Shown piece by piece: positions 1 through 9,047 of a DNA stretch of 64,000 bases (its first letter is position 1; each line of letters opens with the position of its first letter). This DNA comes from Winogradskyella sediminis (GTDB lineage Bacteria; Bacteroidota; Bacteroidia; Flavobacteriales; Flavobacteriaceae). Below the pieces are notes generated by a model. That model was not told the DNA's origin and searched no databases. It saw nothing but the letters and a program-made list of their open reading frames with translations. Position numbers and translations under genes: made by a program. The stretch lies in NCBI RefSeq assembly GCF_003387355.1, contig NZ_QUNH01000001.1:382023-446022 (forward strand), in the 5' to 3' direction.

Positions 1-202
1 TGTGTTTTACCGATGCTATATTTTTTACTAAAACACGTGTTTTACCATAATCGTGGTGCTTCGTAAAATAACTACTCACCCGTTTTTTAATATCTTTTGC
101 TTTTCCGACGTATATTAAACGTTCGTCTGCATCAAAATACTGATAAACACCTGGTTGATGTGGAAGCGTTTTTATTTGTATGTCTAGTGTAGATTCTGGC
201 AT
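1..202 (-). CDS. uvrC: UvrABC excinuclease subunit C, N-terminal fragment
   Basis: This reading frame starts with ATG at 202 on the minus strand and runs off the window edge, so only about 67 N-terminal codons are visible. The translation contains [20 protein letters not shown] followed by IKKRVSSYF, the GIY-YIG endonuclease domain that opens UvrC. In nucleotide excision repair UvrC makes the 3' incision with this domain and the 5' incision with a C-terminal RNase H-like domain, which lies outside the window. The gene is divergent from the RimB-like gene at 292. A -7 box TACCTTTG lies only 5 nt before the ATG, so the mRNA may be leaderless. Identity is strong because of the complete GIY-YIG signature. 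Confidence 0.93.
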   Translation of the reverse strand, partial: MPESTLDIQIKTLPHQPGVYQYFDADERLIYVGKAKDIKKRVSSYFTKHHDYGKTRVLVKNIASVKH

Positions 203-207
203 TTAAC

Positions 208-215
208 CAAAGGTA
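208..215 (-). promoter_or_regulatory. -7 promoter box of uvrC
   Basis: TACCTTTG on the minus strand matches the Bacteroidetes TAnnTTTG consensus and ends 5 nt before the uvrC ATG. I see no convincing -33 TTG element at the usual spacing, so the call rests on the -7 box alone. Confidence 0.5.
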
Positions 216-279
216 ATAATTCGAGAAAATATTCATGTATTTTTAATGTACTTTATCACTACATTGCGTCGCTTTTTTA

Positions 280-287
280 TATATTTA
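280..287 (+). promoter_or_regulatory. Probable -7 box of the rimB-rimK operon
   Basis: TATATTTA, one base off the TAnnTTTG consensus, ends 4 nt before the ATG at 292. It shares this spacing with the boxes at 36817 and 37422. No good -33 element is visible. Confidence 0.4.
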
Positions 288-291
288 AATT

Positions 292-720
292 ATGACAAAA
301 AAAATTTTAGGACGTGTTGATAAGGTTGACTTTCCTGAATTAAATCTAAGCACTATTGATGTTAAAATCGATACTGGTGCTTATACCTCCACTATTCATT
401 GCTCTAAAATTAGAGAAGAAGATGGTAAACTCTATTGTATTTTTGAAAGTAAAGAGCATCCTAACTTTAAAAGTGAAGAAATTGTGTTTAATACCTACAC
501 CTCTACAGATGTAAAAAGTAGTAATGGTATGAAGCAAAACCGCTACAAAATTAAAACAACCGTTTTATTCTTTGGAAAAAGGTATAAGATTAACTTAACT
601 TTAAGCACTAGGGACGACATGAAATTCCCTGTATTAATTGGTCGCCAATTTTTGAGGCATAAATTCTTGGTTGATGTAGACTTAGAAAATCAATCCTATA
701 AACAAAACGAAATTAAATGA
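292..720 (+). CDS. RimB-like retropepsin-fold protease ("ATP-dependent zinc protease" family)
   Basis: The 142-residue protein carries [12 protein letters not shown] near residue 25, the Asp-Thr-Gly-Ala active-site motif of retropepsin-like aspartic proteases. [10 protein letters not shown] near residue 105 matches the second hydrophobic-hydrophobic-Gly motif. This family is often annotated as putative ATP-dependent zinc protease (PF05618) and occurs next to rimK, as here. The RimB name comes from a Pseudomonas protease that removes glutamate tails added by RimK to ribosomal protein S6; that role here is inferred from family and neighbourhood. Its stop overlaps the rimK start in ATGA (717-720), which implies translational coupling. 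It has no signal peptide, so it should be cytoplasmic. Confidence 0.82.
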   Translation: MTKKILGRVDKVDFPELNLSTIDVKIDTGAYTSTIHCSKIREEDGKLYCIFESKEHPNFKSEEIVFNTYTSTDVKSSNGMKQNRYKIKTTVLFFGKRYKINLTLSTRDDMKFPVLIGRQFLRHKFLVDVDLENQSYKQNEIK

Positions 721-1592
721 ACATTGTAATTCTTTCGCGTAATGCAGAACTCTATTCTACACAACGATTGGTTGAAGAAGGTATAAAAAGAGGTCATTCT
801 GTAGAAATCATCGATCCTCTAAAATGTGATATCATTATAGAAAAAGAAATTCCGACCATCTATTATAAAGATCGCTACCTCGATTATGTAGATGCTGTTA
901 TTCCCCGGATTGGTGCATCCATTACGTTTTACGGTTGTGCTGTGGTACGTCAGTTTGAAGAAATGGGAATATTTACTATCGCTCCATCAGATGCTATAAC
1001 ACGGTCTCGAGATAAATTAAGAAGCCTACAACGCTTAAGTAAAGCTGGTATAGGCATGCCTAAAACAGTGTTTACTAATTATTCTAGAGATGTAGAAGAA
1101 GTTATTAACTATGTAGGTGGAACGCCAGTAATTATCAAATTATTAGAAGGTACCCAAGGACTTGGTGTCGTTTTAGCTGAAACTAAAAATGCCGCAGAAT
1201 CAGTATTGGAGGCTTTTAACGGTTTGCAAGCAAGAGTTATTGTTCAAGAATTTATTAAGGAAGCCAAAGGTGCCGATTTAAGAGCTCTAGTTGTAGATGG
1301 CCAGGTTGTTGGTGCCATGAAACGACAAGGAAAAGAAGGAGAATTTAGATCTAATTTGCATCGTGGTGGCTCAGCTAACATTATAAAATTAGAGGAAGAT
1401 GAACTAAAATTAGCTATGAAAGCGGCTAAGGTTTTAAAACTTCCGGTGTGTGGTGTAGATATGCTACAATCTTCTCGTGGACCATTACTTCTGGAAGTTA
1501 ACTCTACTCCTGGCCTTGAAGGTATAGAAAGTGCTACTAAAAAAAATATTGCTAAAGCTATTATTACGTTTATAGAACGAAACAGAAGATAA
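717..1592 (+). CDS. rimK: RimK-type ATP-grasp ligase, probable ribosomal protein S6 glutamate ligase
   Basis: This 291-residue protein has the full RimK length and architecture: an N-terminal pre-ATP-grasp domain, then an ATP-grasp fold. Visible motifs include the segment around [18 protein letters not shown] (ATP-binding lysine and glycine-rich loop), [20 protein letters not shown], and the metal-binding end [14 protein letters not shown]. The family adds glutamate residues to the C-terminus of ribosomal protein S6, or to related acceptors, using ATP. The ATG overlaps the stop of the RimB-like gene by 4 bp, and the next gene follows after 2 bp, so the three genes form one operon. Related ligases modify coenzyme F420 or other peptides, so substrate is less certain than family. 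Confidence 0.9.
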   Translation: MNIVILSRNAELYSTQRLVEEGIKRGHSVEIIDPLKCDIIIEKEIPTIYYKDRYLDYVDAVIPRIGASITFYGCAVVRQFEEMGIFTIAPSDAITRSRDKLRSLQRLSKAGIGMPKTVFTNYSRDVEEVINYVGGTPVIIKLLEGTQGLGVVLAETKNAAESVLEAFNGLQARVIVQEFIKEAKGADLRALVVDGQVVGAMKRQGKEGEFRSNLHRGGSANIIKLEEDELKLAMKAAKVLKLPVCGVDMLQSSRGPLLLEVNSTPGLEGIESATKKNIAKAIITFIERNRR

Positions 1593-1594
1593 GC

Positions 1595-2563
1595 ATGGCA
1601 AAAGACATTTTAAATATTTTAGGAGCAGAAATCGCTCCTGGCAAAAGTGTTACACTCACATTTGAAGTTGCAAAATTACACACCCGAAATACTTTAGAAG
1701 TTCCTGTAATTATTGAACGTTCTAAAAAACCTGGCCCAACAGTTTTAATGACTGCCGGCATCCATGGAGATGAAGTAAATGGAGTAGAAATTGTTCGACA
1801 AATTATTGCAAAAGGTATTAATAAACCTAAGAGTGGCACTACTATTTGTGTTCCAGTTATTAACGTGTTTGGGTTTTTAAATATGAATCGACTTTTTCCA
1901 GATGGTCGAGATTTAAACCGTGTTTTTCCTGGCAACTCTAATGGCTCTTTAGCAAGCAGAGTGGCTCATTTTGTAATGACGGAATTAGTACCACATGTAG
2001 ACTTTGCAATGGATTTTCATACTGGAGGATCAGATCGGTTTAATGCTGCTCAGATTAGAATTGTAAAGGATAATCCACGTCTCACAGAATTAGCACATGT
2101 TTTTGGTGCACCATTTATTTATTATTCTCAAAATTTAAATAAAACATTTAGAAACGCCTGCGATAAAGCCGGAATACCTATGTTATTGTTTGAAGGTGGT
2201 AAATCTTTTAATATTCATAATACCATTACAAATACAGGTGTAAATGGTGTAAAACGCGTTTTGCATCATTTAGGTATGCTAAAAACTAAGTTTACCGTGT
2301 CTAGCCCTAAGGTTAATGCTGTGGTAATTAAAGAAAGTAAATGGTTAAGAGCTAAATATTCCGGAATGTTTAAGGCTACCGCCACAATCAATGCTAAAGT
2401 CAATAAAGGTGATGTTCTCGGTAATATTACAGATCCTTATGGCAGTTTCAATTACTTTGTAAAAGCACCACATTCAGGATATGTATTTAATGTCAATGAA
2501 TCCCCAATAATCTATCAAGGAGATGCTATTTTTCACATTTCAACTGAGATCGAAAACTCATGA
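1595..2563 (+). CDS. Succinylglutamate desuccinylase/aspartoacylase-family zinc hydrolase
   Basis: The 322-residue protein belongs to the AstE/AspA branch of the M14 carboxypeptidase fold. Likely zinc ligands are H57 and E60 in GIHGDE and H142 in MDFHTGG; E200 in LLFEGGKS fits the catalytic glutamate. The C-terminal part (about 235-320) looks like the beta domain of the family, ending in a lipoyl-like hairpin with APHSGYVF. Members cleave amide bonds of N-acyl amino acids. The gene sits 2 bp after rimK and overlaps the following gene by 4 bp. A link to peptide tails made by RimK is plausible from the conserved grouping, but the actual substrate cannot be read from the sequence. Confidence 0.87.
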   Translation: MAKDILNILGAEIAPGKSVTLTFEVAKLHTRNTLEVPVIIERSKKPGPTVLMTAGIHGDEVNGVEIVRQIIAKGINKPKSGTTICVPVINVFGFLNMNRLFPDGRDLNRVFPGNSNGSLASRVAHFVMTELVPHVDFAMDFHTGGSDRFNAAQIRIVKDNPRLTELAHVFGAPFIYYSQNLNKTFRNACDKAGIPMLLFEGGKSFNIHNTITNTGVNGVKRVLHHLGMLKTKFTVSSPKVNAVVIKESKWLRAKYSGMFKATATINAKVNKGDVLGNITDPYGSFNYFVKAPHSGYVFNVNESPIIYQGDAIFHISTEIENS

Positions 2564-3123
2564 ATAAAGCATTGTTAAGACAAAAATATAAAACCTTACG
2601 TCAGGAATTATCTCATTCTCAAATTGACGATTATAGCTTAGCTATTGCTAACCAACTATTAACGCTAGACATTTGGGACAAGTCTTTTTATCATGTTTTT
2701 TTAACGATTGAAGAGCAAAAGGAAATTAACACAGACTATATTCTTAATATTTTAGCTGGTAAGGATAAAAATATCATAATTTCAAAAAGTCATTTTGAAG
2801 ATTACAGCATGTCTCATTTTCTCTTAACCGACAATACAAAGCTAAAAAAAAGTAAGTATAATGTTCCAGAGCCTGTTGATGGTATAGCTATACAACCCTC
2901 ACAATTAGAAGTGGTATTTATTCCCCTTCTAGCTTATGACAAAACAGGAAATAGAATAGGTTACGGCAAAGGTTTCTACGATAGGTTTTTAATACAGTGT
3001 AAACCCGAAACGGTAAAAATTGGATTGTCCTTTTTTGCAGCTGAAAATGCCATATTTAAAGCTTCAATAGATGATGTTAGGCTAGATTATTGTGTGACTC
3101 CAAGTGAGGTGTTTCAATTTTAG
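2560..3123 (+). CDS. 5-formyltetrahydrofolate cyclo-ligase
   Basis: The protein converts 5-formyl-THF to 5,10-methenyl-THF with ATP, returning a storage folate to one-carbon metabolism. The 187-residue length and the strongly conserved motif GNRIGYGKGFYDRFL near residue 128, preceded by FIPLLAYD, identify the family. The basic N-terminus (MNKALLRQKYKTLRQEL) is also typical. The start overlaps the previous stop in ATGA, so it is the last gene of the rimB-rimK operon. Its 3' end overlaps the convergent lspA by 47 bp, so the two coding regions share sequence. Gene names in use are ygfA, fau and MTHFS; I leave the symbol open. Confidence 0.92.
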   Translation: MNKALLRQKYKTLRQELSHSQIDDYSLAIANQLLTLDIWDKSFYHVFLTIEEQKEINTDYILNILAGKDKNIIISKSHFEDYSMSHFLLTDNTKLKKSKYNVPEPVDGIAIQPSQLEVVFIPLLAYDKTGNRIGYGKGFYDRFLIQCKPETVKIGLSFFAAENAIFKASIDDVRLDYCVTPSEVFQF

Positions 3124-3742
3124 AAATGTCTCCAAAAGCTTTCTTATTAAACACAATTAAAATCCCTATACCTGTACTTATAGCCATATCAGCCACATTA
3201 AAAACAGGATCAAAAAATGAAAAATATTTGCCTCCAATTAATGGCAGTCGGTCTGGTACAACTCCACTCCAAATAGGAAAATGAAGCATATCTACAACAT
3301 TACCGTGAAATAGCTTGGCATAACCACCTTCTTCTGGTAAAAAGGAAGCGACTTGCATTATGCTATCATCAAACAACACACCATAGAATACAGAATCTAT
3401 TATATTTCCTAATGCACCAGCAAAAATTATAGAAATAGCAAAAACTAAAATTTTAGATTTCTCTTTTCTTATAACATCTAATAACCAAAATGCAATTCCT
3501 GTAACAGCAACAATTCTAAATAAGGTAAGAATTAGTTTAGCCGTTTCATCAGAAATAAAACTTATAAAATCGCTCAATTTTGTTCCCCAAGCCATACCAT
3601 CATTTTCTACAAAGGCAATTTTAAACCATGAAAACACAGTAACATCCTCACCTAATTGAAAATGGGTTTTAATATAAATTTTACTGATTTGATCTACCAA
3701 TAAAATAATAACTATAATAAGTGAGGCTTTCTTTAAAGACAT
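3077..3742 (-). CDS. lspA: Lipoprotein signal peptidase (signal peptidase II)
   Basis: LspA removes signal peptides from prolipoproteins in the inner membrane. Four hydrophobic segments are visible, and the catalytic aspartates lie in GNIIDSVFYG and FNVADMAIS, the two signature regions, at about residues 116 and 185. At 221 residues it is longer than the E. coli enzyme (164), because of a longer loop between the third and fourth membrane segments, as is usual in Bacteroidetes. I chose the ATG at 3742; a TTG one codon upstream is unlikely to be used because a -7 box and a normal leader fit the ATG. The gene overlaps the convergent cyclo-ligase by 47 bp. Many lipoproteins in this window would be substrates. 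Confidence 0.95.
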   Translation of the reverse strand: MSLKKASLIIVIILLVDQISKIYIKTHFQLGEDVTVFSWFKIAFVENDGMAWGTKLSDFISFISDETAKLILTLFRIVAVTGIAFWLLDVIRKEKSKILVFAISIIFAGALGNIIDSVFYGVLFDDSIMQVASFLPEEGGYAKLFHGNVVDMLHFPIWSGVVPDRLPLIGGKYFSFFDPVFNVADMAISTGIGILIVFNKKAFGDISKIETPHLESHNNLA

Positions 3743-3756
3743 CAAAAGGTTTTAAA

Positions 3757-3764
3757 CAAAAATA
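3757..3764 (-). promoter_or_regulatory. -7 promoter box of lspA
   Basis: TATTTTTG on the minus strand matches TAnnTTTG and ends 14 nt before the lspA ATG at 3742. It overlaps the short gap after the upstream minus-strand gene, so lspA can be transcribed on its own. Confidence 0.45.
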
Positions 3765-3769
3765 AAGGT

Positions 3770-4432
3770 TTAATCTGGCTTTGCAACAGTAATATTGCCC
3801 TTAATAGACTTCAAATTCCATATTGAATTAGCATTAGCGTATTCATCTAAAGTAATTTCTCCATGATTTGACTGTGCTTTAACGGAAGCCTTTTTAGTCA
3901 TAACCTTTATATCTCCATCAAAAGTATTTATAGTGGCTGTTTCTAAATTTGCTTCAACATAGCATTGTCCTTGATATAGTTGAATGTATAAAGATTTAAA
4001 TTGGCCGTAGACCTCTACCGATCCAATATCACTAACTATATCTACAGTACGATTTTCTGGGATTTCTAATTGTAAAGTTGCAGCAATGACTTTGTGAGCA
4101 TTACGTTTATCATCTGGAATGCTATGAAAAGGTAGTGGTTCTAAACTTAATTGAAGCGTCTGCTTTTTCTCACTAACCACAACTTGAAACTCATTTTGAT
4201 ATTCGCCATCTAGAGTAGAGGTGATCTTAATGTTACTGGTTTGAGATGTTGTAACTGAAATGTTAAAAATTTGATTAGCATCTATAGAAATGGCATCTAT
4301 ATTTTGGGCTGTAATTTCTTTTACTAAACTATTTTGAGCCGTTAACTGCACGCTTAAAAAAATGAGAATAACAAGCACAAAAAAAGCCTTGAAATTAATA
4401 TTACAAGGCTTTATGATTTTGTTTTTATTCAA
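3770..4432 (-). CDS. Secreted protein with adhesin-like (DUF4097/GIN-type) beta repeats, function unknown
   Basis: The 220-residue protein begins with a basic stretch and a hydrophobic segment ending in SVQLTAQ, a plausible Sec signal peptide with cleavage near residue 32. The rest is beta-rich. The C-terminal half has short repeating strands (around DIVSDIGSVEVYG, TFDGDIKVMT, SNHGEITLDEY, SIKGNITVAK) that resemble the right-handed beta helix of DUF4097 or GIN-type putative adhesin domains. No catalytic motif is visible. It lies between lspA and the DksA-like gene in the same direction and could be co-transcribed with them. A structural or surface role is a guess based on fold only. Confidence 0.6.
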   Translation of the reverse strand: MNKNKIIKPCNINFKAFFVLVILIFLSVQLTAQNSLVKEITAQNIDAISIDANQIFNISVTTSQTSNIKITSTLDGEYQNEFQVVVSEKKQTLQLSLEPLPFHSIPDDKRNAHKVIAATLQLEIPENRTVDIVSDIGSVEVYGQFKSLYIQLYQGQCYVEANLETATINTFDGDIKVMTKKASVKAQSNHGEITLDEYANANSIWNLKSIKGNITVAKPD

Positions 4433-4473
4433 AATAGAATGGCAATAATAAAGGTTTTACGTTCGTAAAAGTA

Positions 4474-4854
4474 TTACTGCATATTTTTAGCTTCAATACT
4501 CAACGTAGCATGTGGCACTAACTTTAAACGTTCTTTGTTTATTAATTTTCCTGTTACACGGCACACTCCGTAAGTTTTATTCTCAATGCGGATAATTGCA
4601 TTTTTTAAGTCGCGTATAAATTTCTCTTGACGAATAGCTAACGCCGAATTTGCTTCCTTACTCATGGTAGCACTTCCTTCTTCAAAGGCTTTAAACGTTG
4701 GTGATGTATCATCGGTACCATTATCAAAATCATTCATGTAAGCACTTTTAATTAACTCTAAATCGTGCTCGGCCTTATTTATCTTATCTTGAAGTATGGC
4801 CTTAAATTCTGCTAAATCTTTATCAGAATATCTGTTTTTGGTATCTGTATTCAT
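4474..4854 (-). CDS. TraR/DksA-family protein with an incomplete zinc finger
   Basis: DksA-family proteins bind the secondary channel of RNA polymerase and modulate transcription, often together with ppGpp. This 126-residue protein has an acidic helical coiled-coil region containing DNGTDDTSPTFKAFEEG, and then the C-terminal family block YGVCRVTGKLINKERLKLVP. Only one cysteine remains in the finger, so zinc is probably not bound as in E. coli DksA; related Bacteroidetes proteins seem to share this. I chose ATG at 4854 because a longer frame from 4899 would overlap ileS. From 4854 the start falls just 1 bp after the ileS stop, so the two genes are probably co-transcribed. Confidence 0.82.
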   Translation of the reverse strand: MNTDTKNRYSDKDLAEFKAILQDKINKAEHDLELIKSAYMNDFDNGTDDTSPTFKAFEEGSATMSKEANSALAIRQEKFIRDLKNAIIRIENKTYGVCRVTGKLINKERLKLVPHATLSIEAKNMQ

Positions 4855-4855
4855 A

Positions 4856-7800
4856 CTATTTGTGTTTTTGAATAAATAATTTGGTATTGACGTCGTCAAA
4901 TATAATATCTATACCATTATTTACGGTGTCCATAATTTGTAATTCTTCGGTTAAGGTTTCAGATTTAATATACGCTTCATTTGAAAAAACAGCCTCCACA
5001 ATTTGGTCATCTTTTTGAAGCTGCACGTCAATTCTGTCCGTAACTTCAAAACCTGAATCTTTACGTAAATTTTGGATTCTATTTACGAGCTCTCTAGCAA
5101 TCCCTTCTTTACGCAACGCTTCACTGATAGTAACGTCTAAAGCCACTGTTAAAGCCCCTTCATTCGCTACAAGCCATCCTTCAATATCTTGCGATGTTAT
5201 CTCTACATCTTCCAACTCTAAGGTAATAGTTTTTTCGTTAATAACTAATTCTAAATGACCTTTTTGTTCAATAGTTTTAATGTCGTCTGCAGATAAGCCA
5301 TTAATGGCATTTGCAATTAACTTCATGTCTTTTCCAAACCGAGGTCCAAGTGCCTTAAAATTTGGTTTTATTTGTTTCACTAAGATATCCGAAGCGTCTT
5401 CTAAAAGTTCAATTTCTTTTATATTAACTTCGTGTTTAATGAGATCTGCAACCGCTTCAATTTCTTCTGTTTGTTCTTTACTATCAATAGGAATCATTAT
5501 TTTTTGAAGTGGCTGACGCACTTTAATTTTCTCCTTAGCTCTTAACGATAATACTAGAGAACATATTGTTTGTGCACTTTCCATTTTACGCTCTAAAACT
5601 TTATCTATAGCGCTTTCATCTACGATTGGAAAATCAGCTAAATGGACACTTTCAAAAGTTTCCTTTTTAGTTACAGCATTTAAATCTAAATACAAACGAT
5701 CCATAAAGAATGGAGCAATTGGCGCTCCTAATTTAGCAATAGTCTCCATACACGTATATAATGTTTGGTAGGCCGAAATTTTATCGGTTTGGTAATCTCC
5801 TTTCCAAAAACGTCTTCTACTTAACCTCACATACCAATTACTTAAATAGTCTTGGGTAAAATCTGAAATAGCTCTTGCTGCTCTTGTGGGCTCGTAAGCC
5901 GCATAAAATTTATCAACTTTCTGAATTAAGGTATTTAATTCTGATAAAATCCAACGGTCTATTTCTGGTCTATCTTGTAATGGAATATCTGCTTCACTGT
6001 ATTTAAACCCATCAATATTAGTGTAAAGCGTAAAGAAAGAATAGGTATTATAAAGTGTACCGAAGAATTTACGACTCACCTCAGCAATCCCTTCACTATC
6101 AAATTTTAAGTTATCCCATGGATTGGCATTACTTATCATATACCAACGTGTAGCATCTGCACCATATTTAGATAACGTTTCAAAAGGATCTACAGCATTT
6201 CCTAGACGCTTAGACATTTTCTGTCCGTTTTTATCTAAAACGAGTCCGTTGGAAACCACATTTTTATATGCCACATCATCAAAAATCATTGTTGCAATGG
6301 CGTGAAGGGTATAAAACCAACCTCTTGTTTGATCTACACCTTCTGCAATAAAATCTGCTTTTCTCCAAGTGTCCTCAACTTTTGCCTTATTCTCAAAAGG
6401 ATAATGCCACTGTGCGTAAGGCATTGAACCAGAATCGAACCACACATCAATAAGATCACTCTCGCGACGCATGGGTTGCCCAGACGCAGACACTAATACA
6501 ATTTTATCTACTACATTTTTATGTAAATCGATGGTCTCGTAGTTTTCTTCAGACATATTATCAACTTCAAAATCCTTGAAGATATCTTCTGTCATAAAAC
6601 CAGCATTAACCGACTTCGCCATCTCTGCTTTTAATTCTTTTACAGAACCAATACAGATTTGTTCTTTACCTTCTTCTGTTCTCCAGATTGGTAATGGAAT
6701 TCCCCAGAAACGGGAACGCGATAAATTCCAGTCGTTTGCATTTGCTAACCAATTACCAAAACGTCCAGTCCCTGTAGATTCAGGTTTCCAGTTAATTCCA
6801 GTATTAAGCTCATGCATTCTACCTTTTACATCTGTGATTTTAATAAACCACGAATCTAAAGGATAGTACAAAATTGGCTTATCAGTTCTCCAACAATTTG
6901 GATAACTGTGCTTATATTTTTCGACTTTAAAAGCCTTATTTTCTGTTTTTAATTTAATAGCCAACTCAACGTCGATAGAACGTTCTGGTGCTTCACCATC
7001 ATCGTAATATTCATTCTTCACATATTTACCCGCAAATTCACCCATTTCTGGTCTAAATTTTCCTTGTAAATCTACTAATGGCACTAAATTTCCATTCTCA
7101 TCTTTTACCAACATTGGTGGTACTTCTGGCGATGCTTGTTTTGCTACCAAAGCATCATCTGCACCAAAGGTTGGAGCTGTATGTACAATTCCGGTACCAT
7201 CTTCAACCGTTACAAAATCTCCAGAAATAACTCTAAAAGCATTTTCGGGATTATCATTTGGTAAAGCGTATGGAAGTAACTGCTCGTATGTAATACCAAC
7301 TAAATCTTTTCCAACGAATTCTTTCACCACATAGTAAGGGATTTTTTTATCACCTTCTTTGTATTCTATCAATTCTGGTTTGGTTTCGACCTGTTTATAT
7401 TTTCCATCAAACTGTTTATTGACTAAATTTTTAGCCAAAACCACATTCATAGGCTGAAACGTGTATTGATTATAGGTTTCTACTAAAACATAGTCGATTT
7501 TTGGGCCAACGGTTAACGCTGTGTTGCTCGGTAACGTCCAAGGTGTCGTCGTCCATGCTAAGAAGAAAATATCACCTTCATTTTGTAAAAAATCTGGTAA
7601 TGACTCTTCGTTGGCTTTAAACTGTGCTACAACGGTTGTATCAGTAACATCTTGGTACGTTCCTGGTTGATTTAACTCATGTGAGCTTAATCCGGTACCT
7701 GCTTTTGGCGAATACGGCTGAATGGTATAGCCTTTATAAATTAAGTCTTTTTCGTAAATCTGCTTTAACAGCCACCAAACCGTTTCCATGTATTTAGATT

Positions 7801-8260
7801 TGTAGGTAATGTATGGGTCGTCCATATCTACCCAATATCCCATTTTTTGGGTAAGGTCATTCCAGATATCTGTATAACGCATTACTGCTTTCTTACAAGC
7901 TTCGTTATATTCTTCTACGGTGATTTTTTTACCGATATCTTCTTTGGTTATTCCAAGTTCCTTTTCAACACCGAGTTCCACAGGTAAACCATGTGTATCC
8001 CAACCTGCTTTACGTTTCACTTGAAAACCTTTCATGGTTTTATAACGTGGAAAAATATCTTTAATCGCACGTGCTAAAACGTGGTGTACACCAGGCAATC
8101 CGTTAGCTGAAGGAGGTCCTTCAAAAAACACATATGGTGGTTTTCCTTCTCTGGTTGTAACGCTTTTATCGAAGATATTATTAGCTTCCCAATAGTTACC
8201 GATTTCATCTGCAACGTTTGGCAAGTTAAGTCCTTTGTATTCAGGGAACTTTGTACTCAT
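4856..8260 (-). CDS. ileS: Isoleucyl-tRNA synthetase
   Basis: This class I synthetase charges tRNA-Ile with isoleucine and edits mischarged valine. The 1134-residue protein carries the HIGH-type motif GLPGVHH (residues 55-60), the KMSKR loop in NGQKMSKRLGNAVDP at about residue 682, an intact CP1 editing region between them (for example LAWTTTPWTLPSNTAL), and a C-terminal anticodon-binding domain. The length suits the eukaryote-like/long IleRS type common in Bacteroidetes rather than the roughly 940-residue E. coli form. I see no C-terminal zinc-binding cysteine cluster. It is followed after 1 bp by the DksA-like gene. No T-box leader is visible upstream. Confidence 0.97.
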   Translation of the reverse strand: MSTKFPEYKGLNLPNVADEIGNYWEANNIFDKSVTTREGKPPYVFFEGPPSANGLPGVHHVLARAIKDIFPRYKTMKGFQVKRKAGWDTHGLPVELGVEKELGITKEDIGKKITVEEYNEACKKAVMRYTDIWNDLTQKMGYWVDMDDPYITYKSKYMETVWWLLKQIYEKDLIYKGYTIQPYSPKAGTGLSSHELNQPGTYQDVTDTTVVAQFKANEESLPDFLQNEGDIFFLAWTTTPWTLPSNTALTVGPKIDYVLVETYNQYTFQPMNVVLAKNLVNKQFDGKYKQVETKPELIEYKEGDKKIPYYVVKEFVGKDLVGITYEQLLPYALPNDNPENAFRVISGDFVTVEDGTGIVHTAPTFGADDALVAKQASPEVPPMLVKDENGNLVPLVDLQGKFRPEMGEFAGKYVKNEYYDDGEAPERSIDVELAIKLKTENKAFKVEKYKHSYPNCWRTDKPILYYPLDSWFIKITDVKGRMHELNTGINWKPESTGTGRFGNWLANANDWNLSRSRFWGIPLPIWRTEEGKEQICIGSVKELKAEMAKSVNAGFMTEDIFKDFEVDNMSEENYETIDLHKNVVDKIVLVSASGQPMRRESDLIDVWFDSGSMPYAQWHYPFENKAKVEDTWRKADFIAEGVDQTRGWFYTLHAIATMIFDDVAYKNVVSNGLVLDKNGQKMSKRLGNAVDPFETLSKYGADATRWYMISNANPWDNLKFDSEGIAEVSRKFFGTLYNTYSFFTLYTNIDGFKYSEADIPLQDRPEIDRWILSELNTLIQKVDKFYAAYEPTRAARAISDFTQDYLSNWYVRLSRRRFWKGDYQTDKISAYQTLYTCMETIAKLGAPIAPFFMDRLYLDLNAVTKKETFESVHLADFPIVDESAIDKVLERKMESAQTICSLVLSLRAKEKIKVRQPLQKIMIPIDSKEQTEEIEAVADLIKHEVNIKEIELLEDASDILVKQIKPNFKALGPRFGKDMKLIANAINGLSADDIKTIEQKGHLELVINEKTITLELEDVEITSQDIEGWLVANEGALTVALDVTISEALRKEGIARELVNRIQNLRKDSGFEVTDRIDVQLQKDDQIVEAVFSNEAYIKSETLTEELQIMDTVNNGIDIIFDDVNTKLFIQKHK

Positions 8261-8336
8261 TATTCTGTTTTCTTTTCGAGGTGCGAATTTAAAGAATTTT
8301 AGGGAAATGGAATAATAAATACTTCCGAAATGGCAA

Positions 8337-9017
8337 CTAATGCTTTTTATAAATATTTGTTCCGCAATCGATACAAATTCCCCTTCCTTTGGTGAGTGTT
8401 AGTCTATTATTTTTCTTCAAAGACATTGCATAGGTTCCTAGTTTTGAGAATGTAATGTAATTACCAACAGGATAACTAGAAGGATATTGAATTTTAAACG
8501 TGTCTTCTGCAACCAATTTATCGTTAGTGTAAAACAGAACTGTTCCATCCTTACGAAATTCAATTCGCTCATTTTTATTCCCTTTATAAGGAAACATTAG
8601 ATTTGTGATACCTTCCCATTGCCAACTACCAACAATACCATTGATCTTTATCTGACTTCTTTTAAATTTTATATCTTGTATTCGGTCTAACGCATACGTT
8701 GATAAATAAGATACTTGGTTTTCCTTGGCAAAAGTTATATATTTTTCAATTAATAGGGAATCTTCAGCTCTTATTTGATTTAATTTATAATAGGGAATAT
8801 AGTCATTTACATGACTTCTACGTAGCGAATCCGCGAGGACATCTTCACTTAATAATGCTTCAAACTTTATAGCCGAAATATTTTGTAAAGAATCTAACTG
8901 AAAAATCAATATTTGATTTTTTAACTCTAGTTGAAATAGCTTCTTCTCTAATTGTTTTTCTTTTTCATTACACGATAAGCAACATACAATAGCTAAAAAG
9001 AGAAAGCGTGGTTTCAT
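8337..9017 (-). CDS. Lipoprotein with N-terminal coiled coil and lipocalin-like C-terminal domain, unknown function
   Basis: The signal MKPRFLFLAIVCCLSC ends in a lipobox, so residue 16 is the likely lipidated cysteine. Residues 17-50 (rich in E, K, L and Q) should form a coiled coil. From about residue 125 the segment GIVGSWQWEGITNL followed by IEFRKDGTVLFYTND and LTLTKGRG resembles the small lipocalin-like domains of Bacteroidetes lipoproteins. Two cysteines in GICIDCGTN near the C-terminus could form a disulfide. It lies 30 bp after radA in the same direction. I do not recognise a specific family. Confidence 0.65.
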   Translation of the reverse strand: MKPRFLFLAIVCCLSCNEKEKQLEKKLFQLELKNQILIFQLDSLQNISAIKFEALLSEDVLADSLRRSHVNDYIPYYKLNQIRAEDSLLIEKYITFAKENQVSYLSTYALDRIQDIKFKRSQIKINGIVGSWQWEGITNLMFPYKGNKNERIEFRKDGTVLFYTNDKLVAEDTFKIQYPSSYPVGNYITFSKLGTYAMSLKKNNRLTLTKGRGICIDCGTNIYKKH

Positions 9018-9047
9018 AAATTCATTTTAGAATCATCGTCACAATAA

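Noticed and set aside
3743..3745. TTG as start of lspA
   Set aside because: An ATG follows directly, and TTG would only add one residue.
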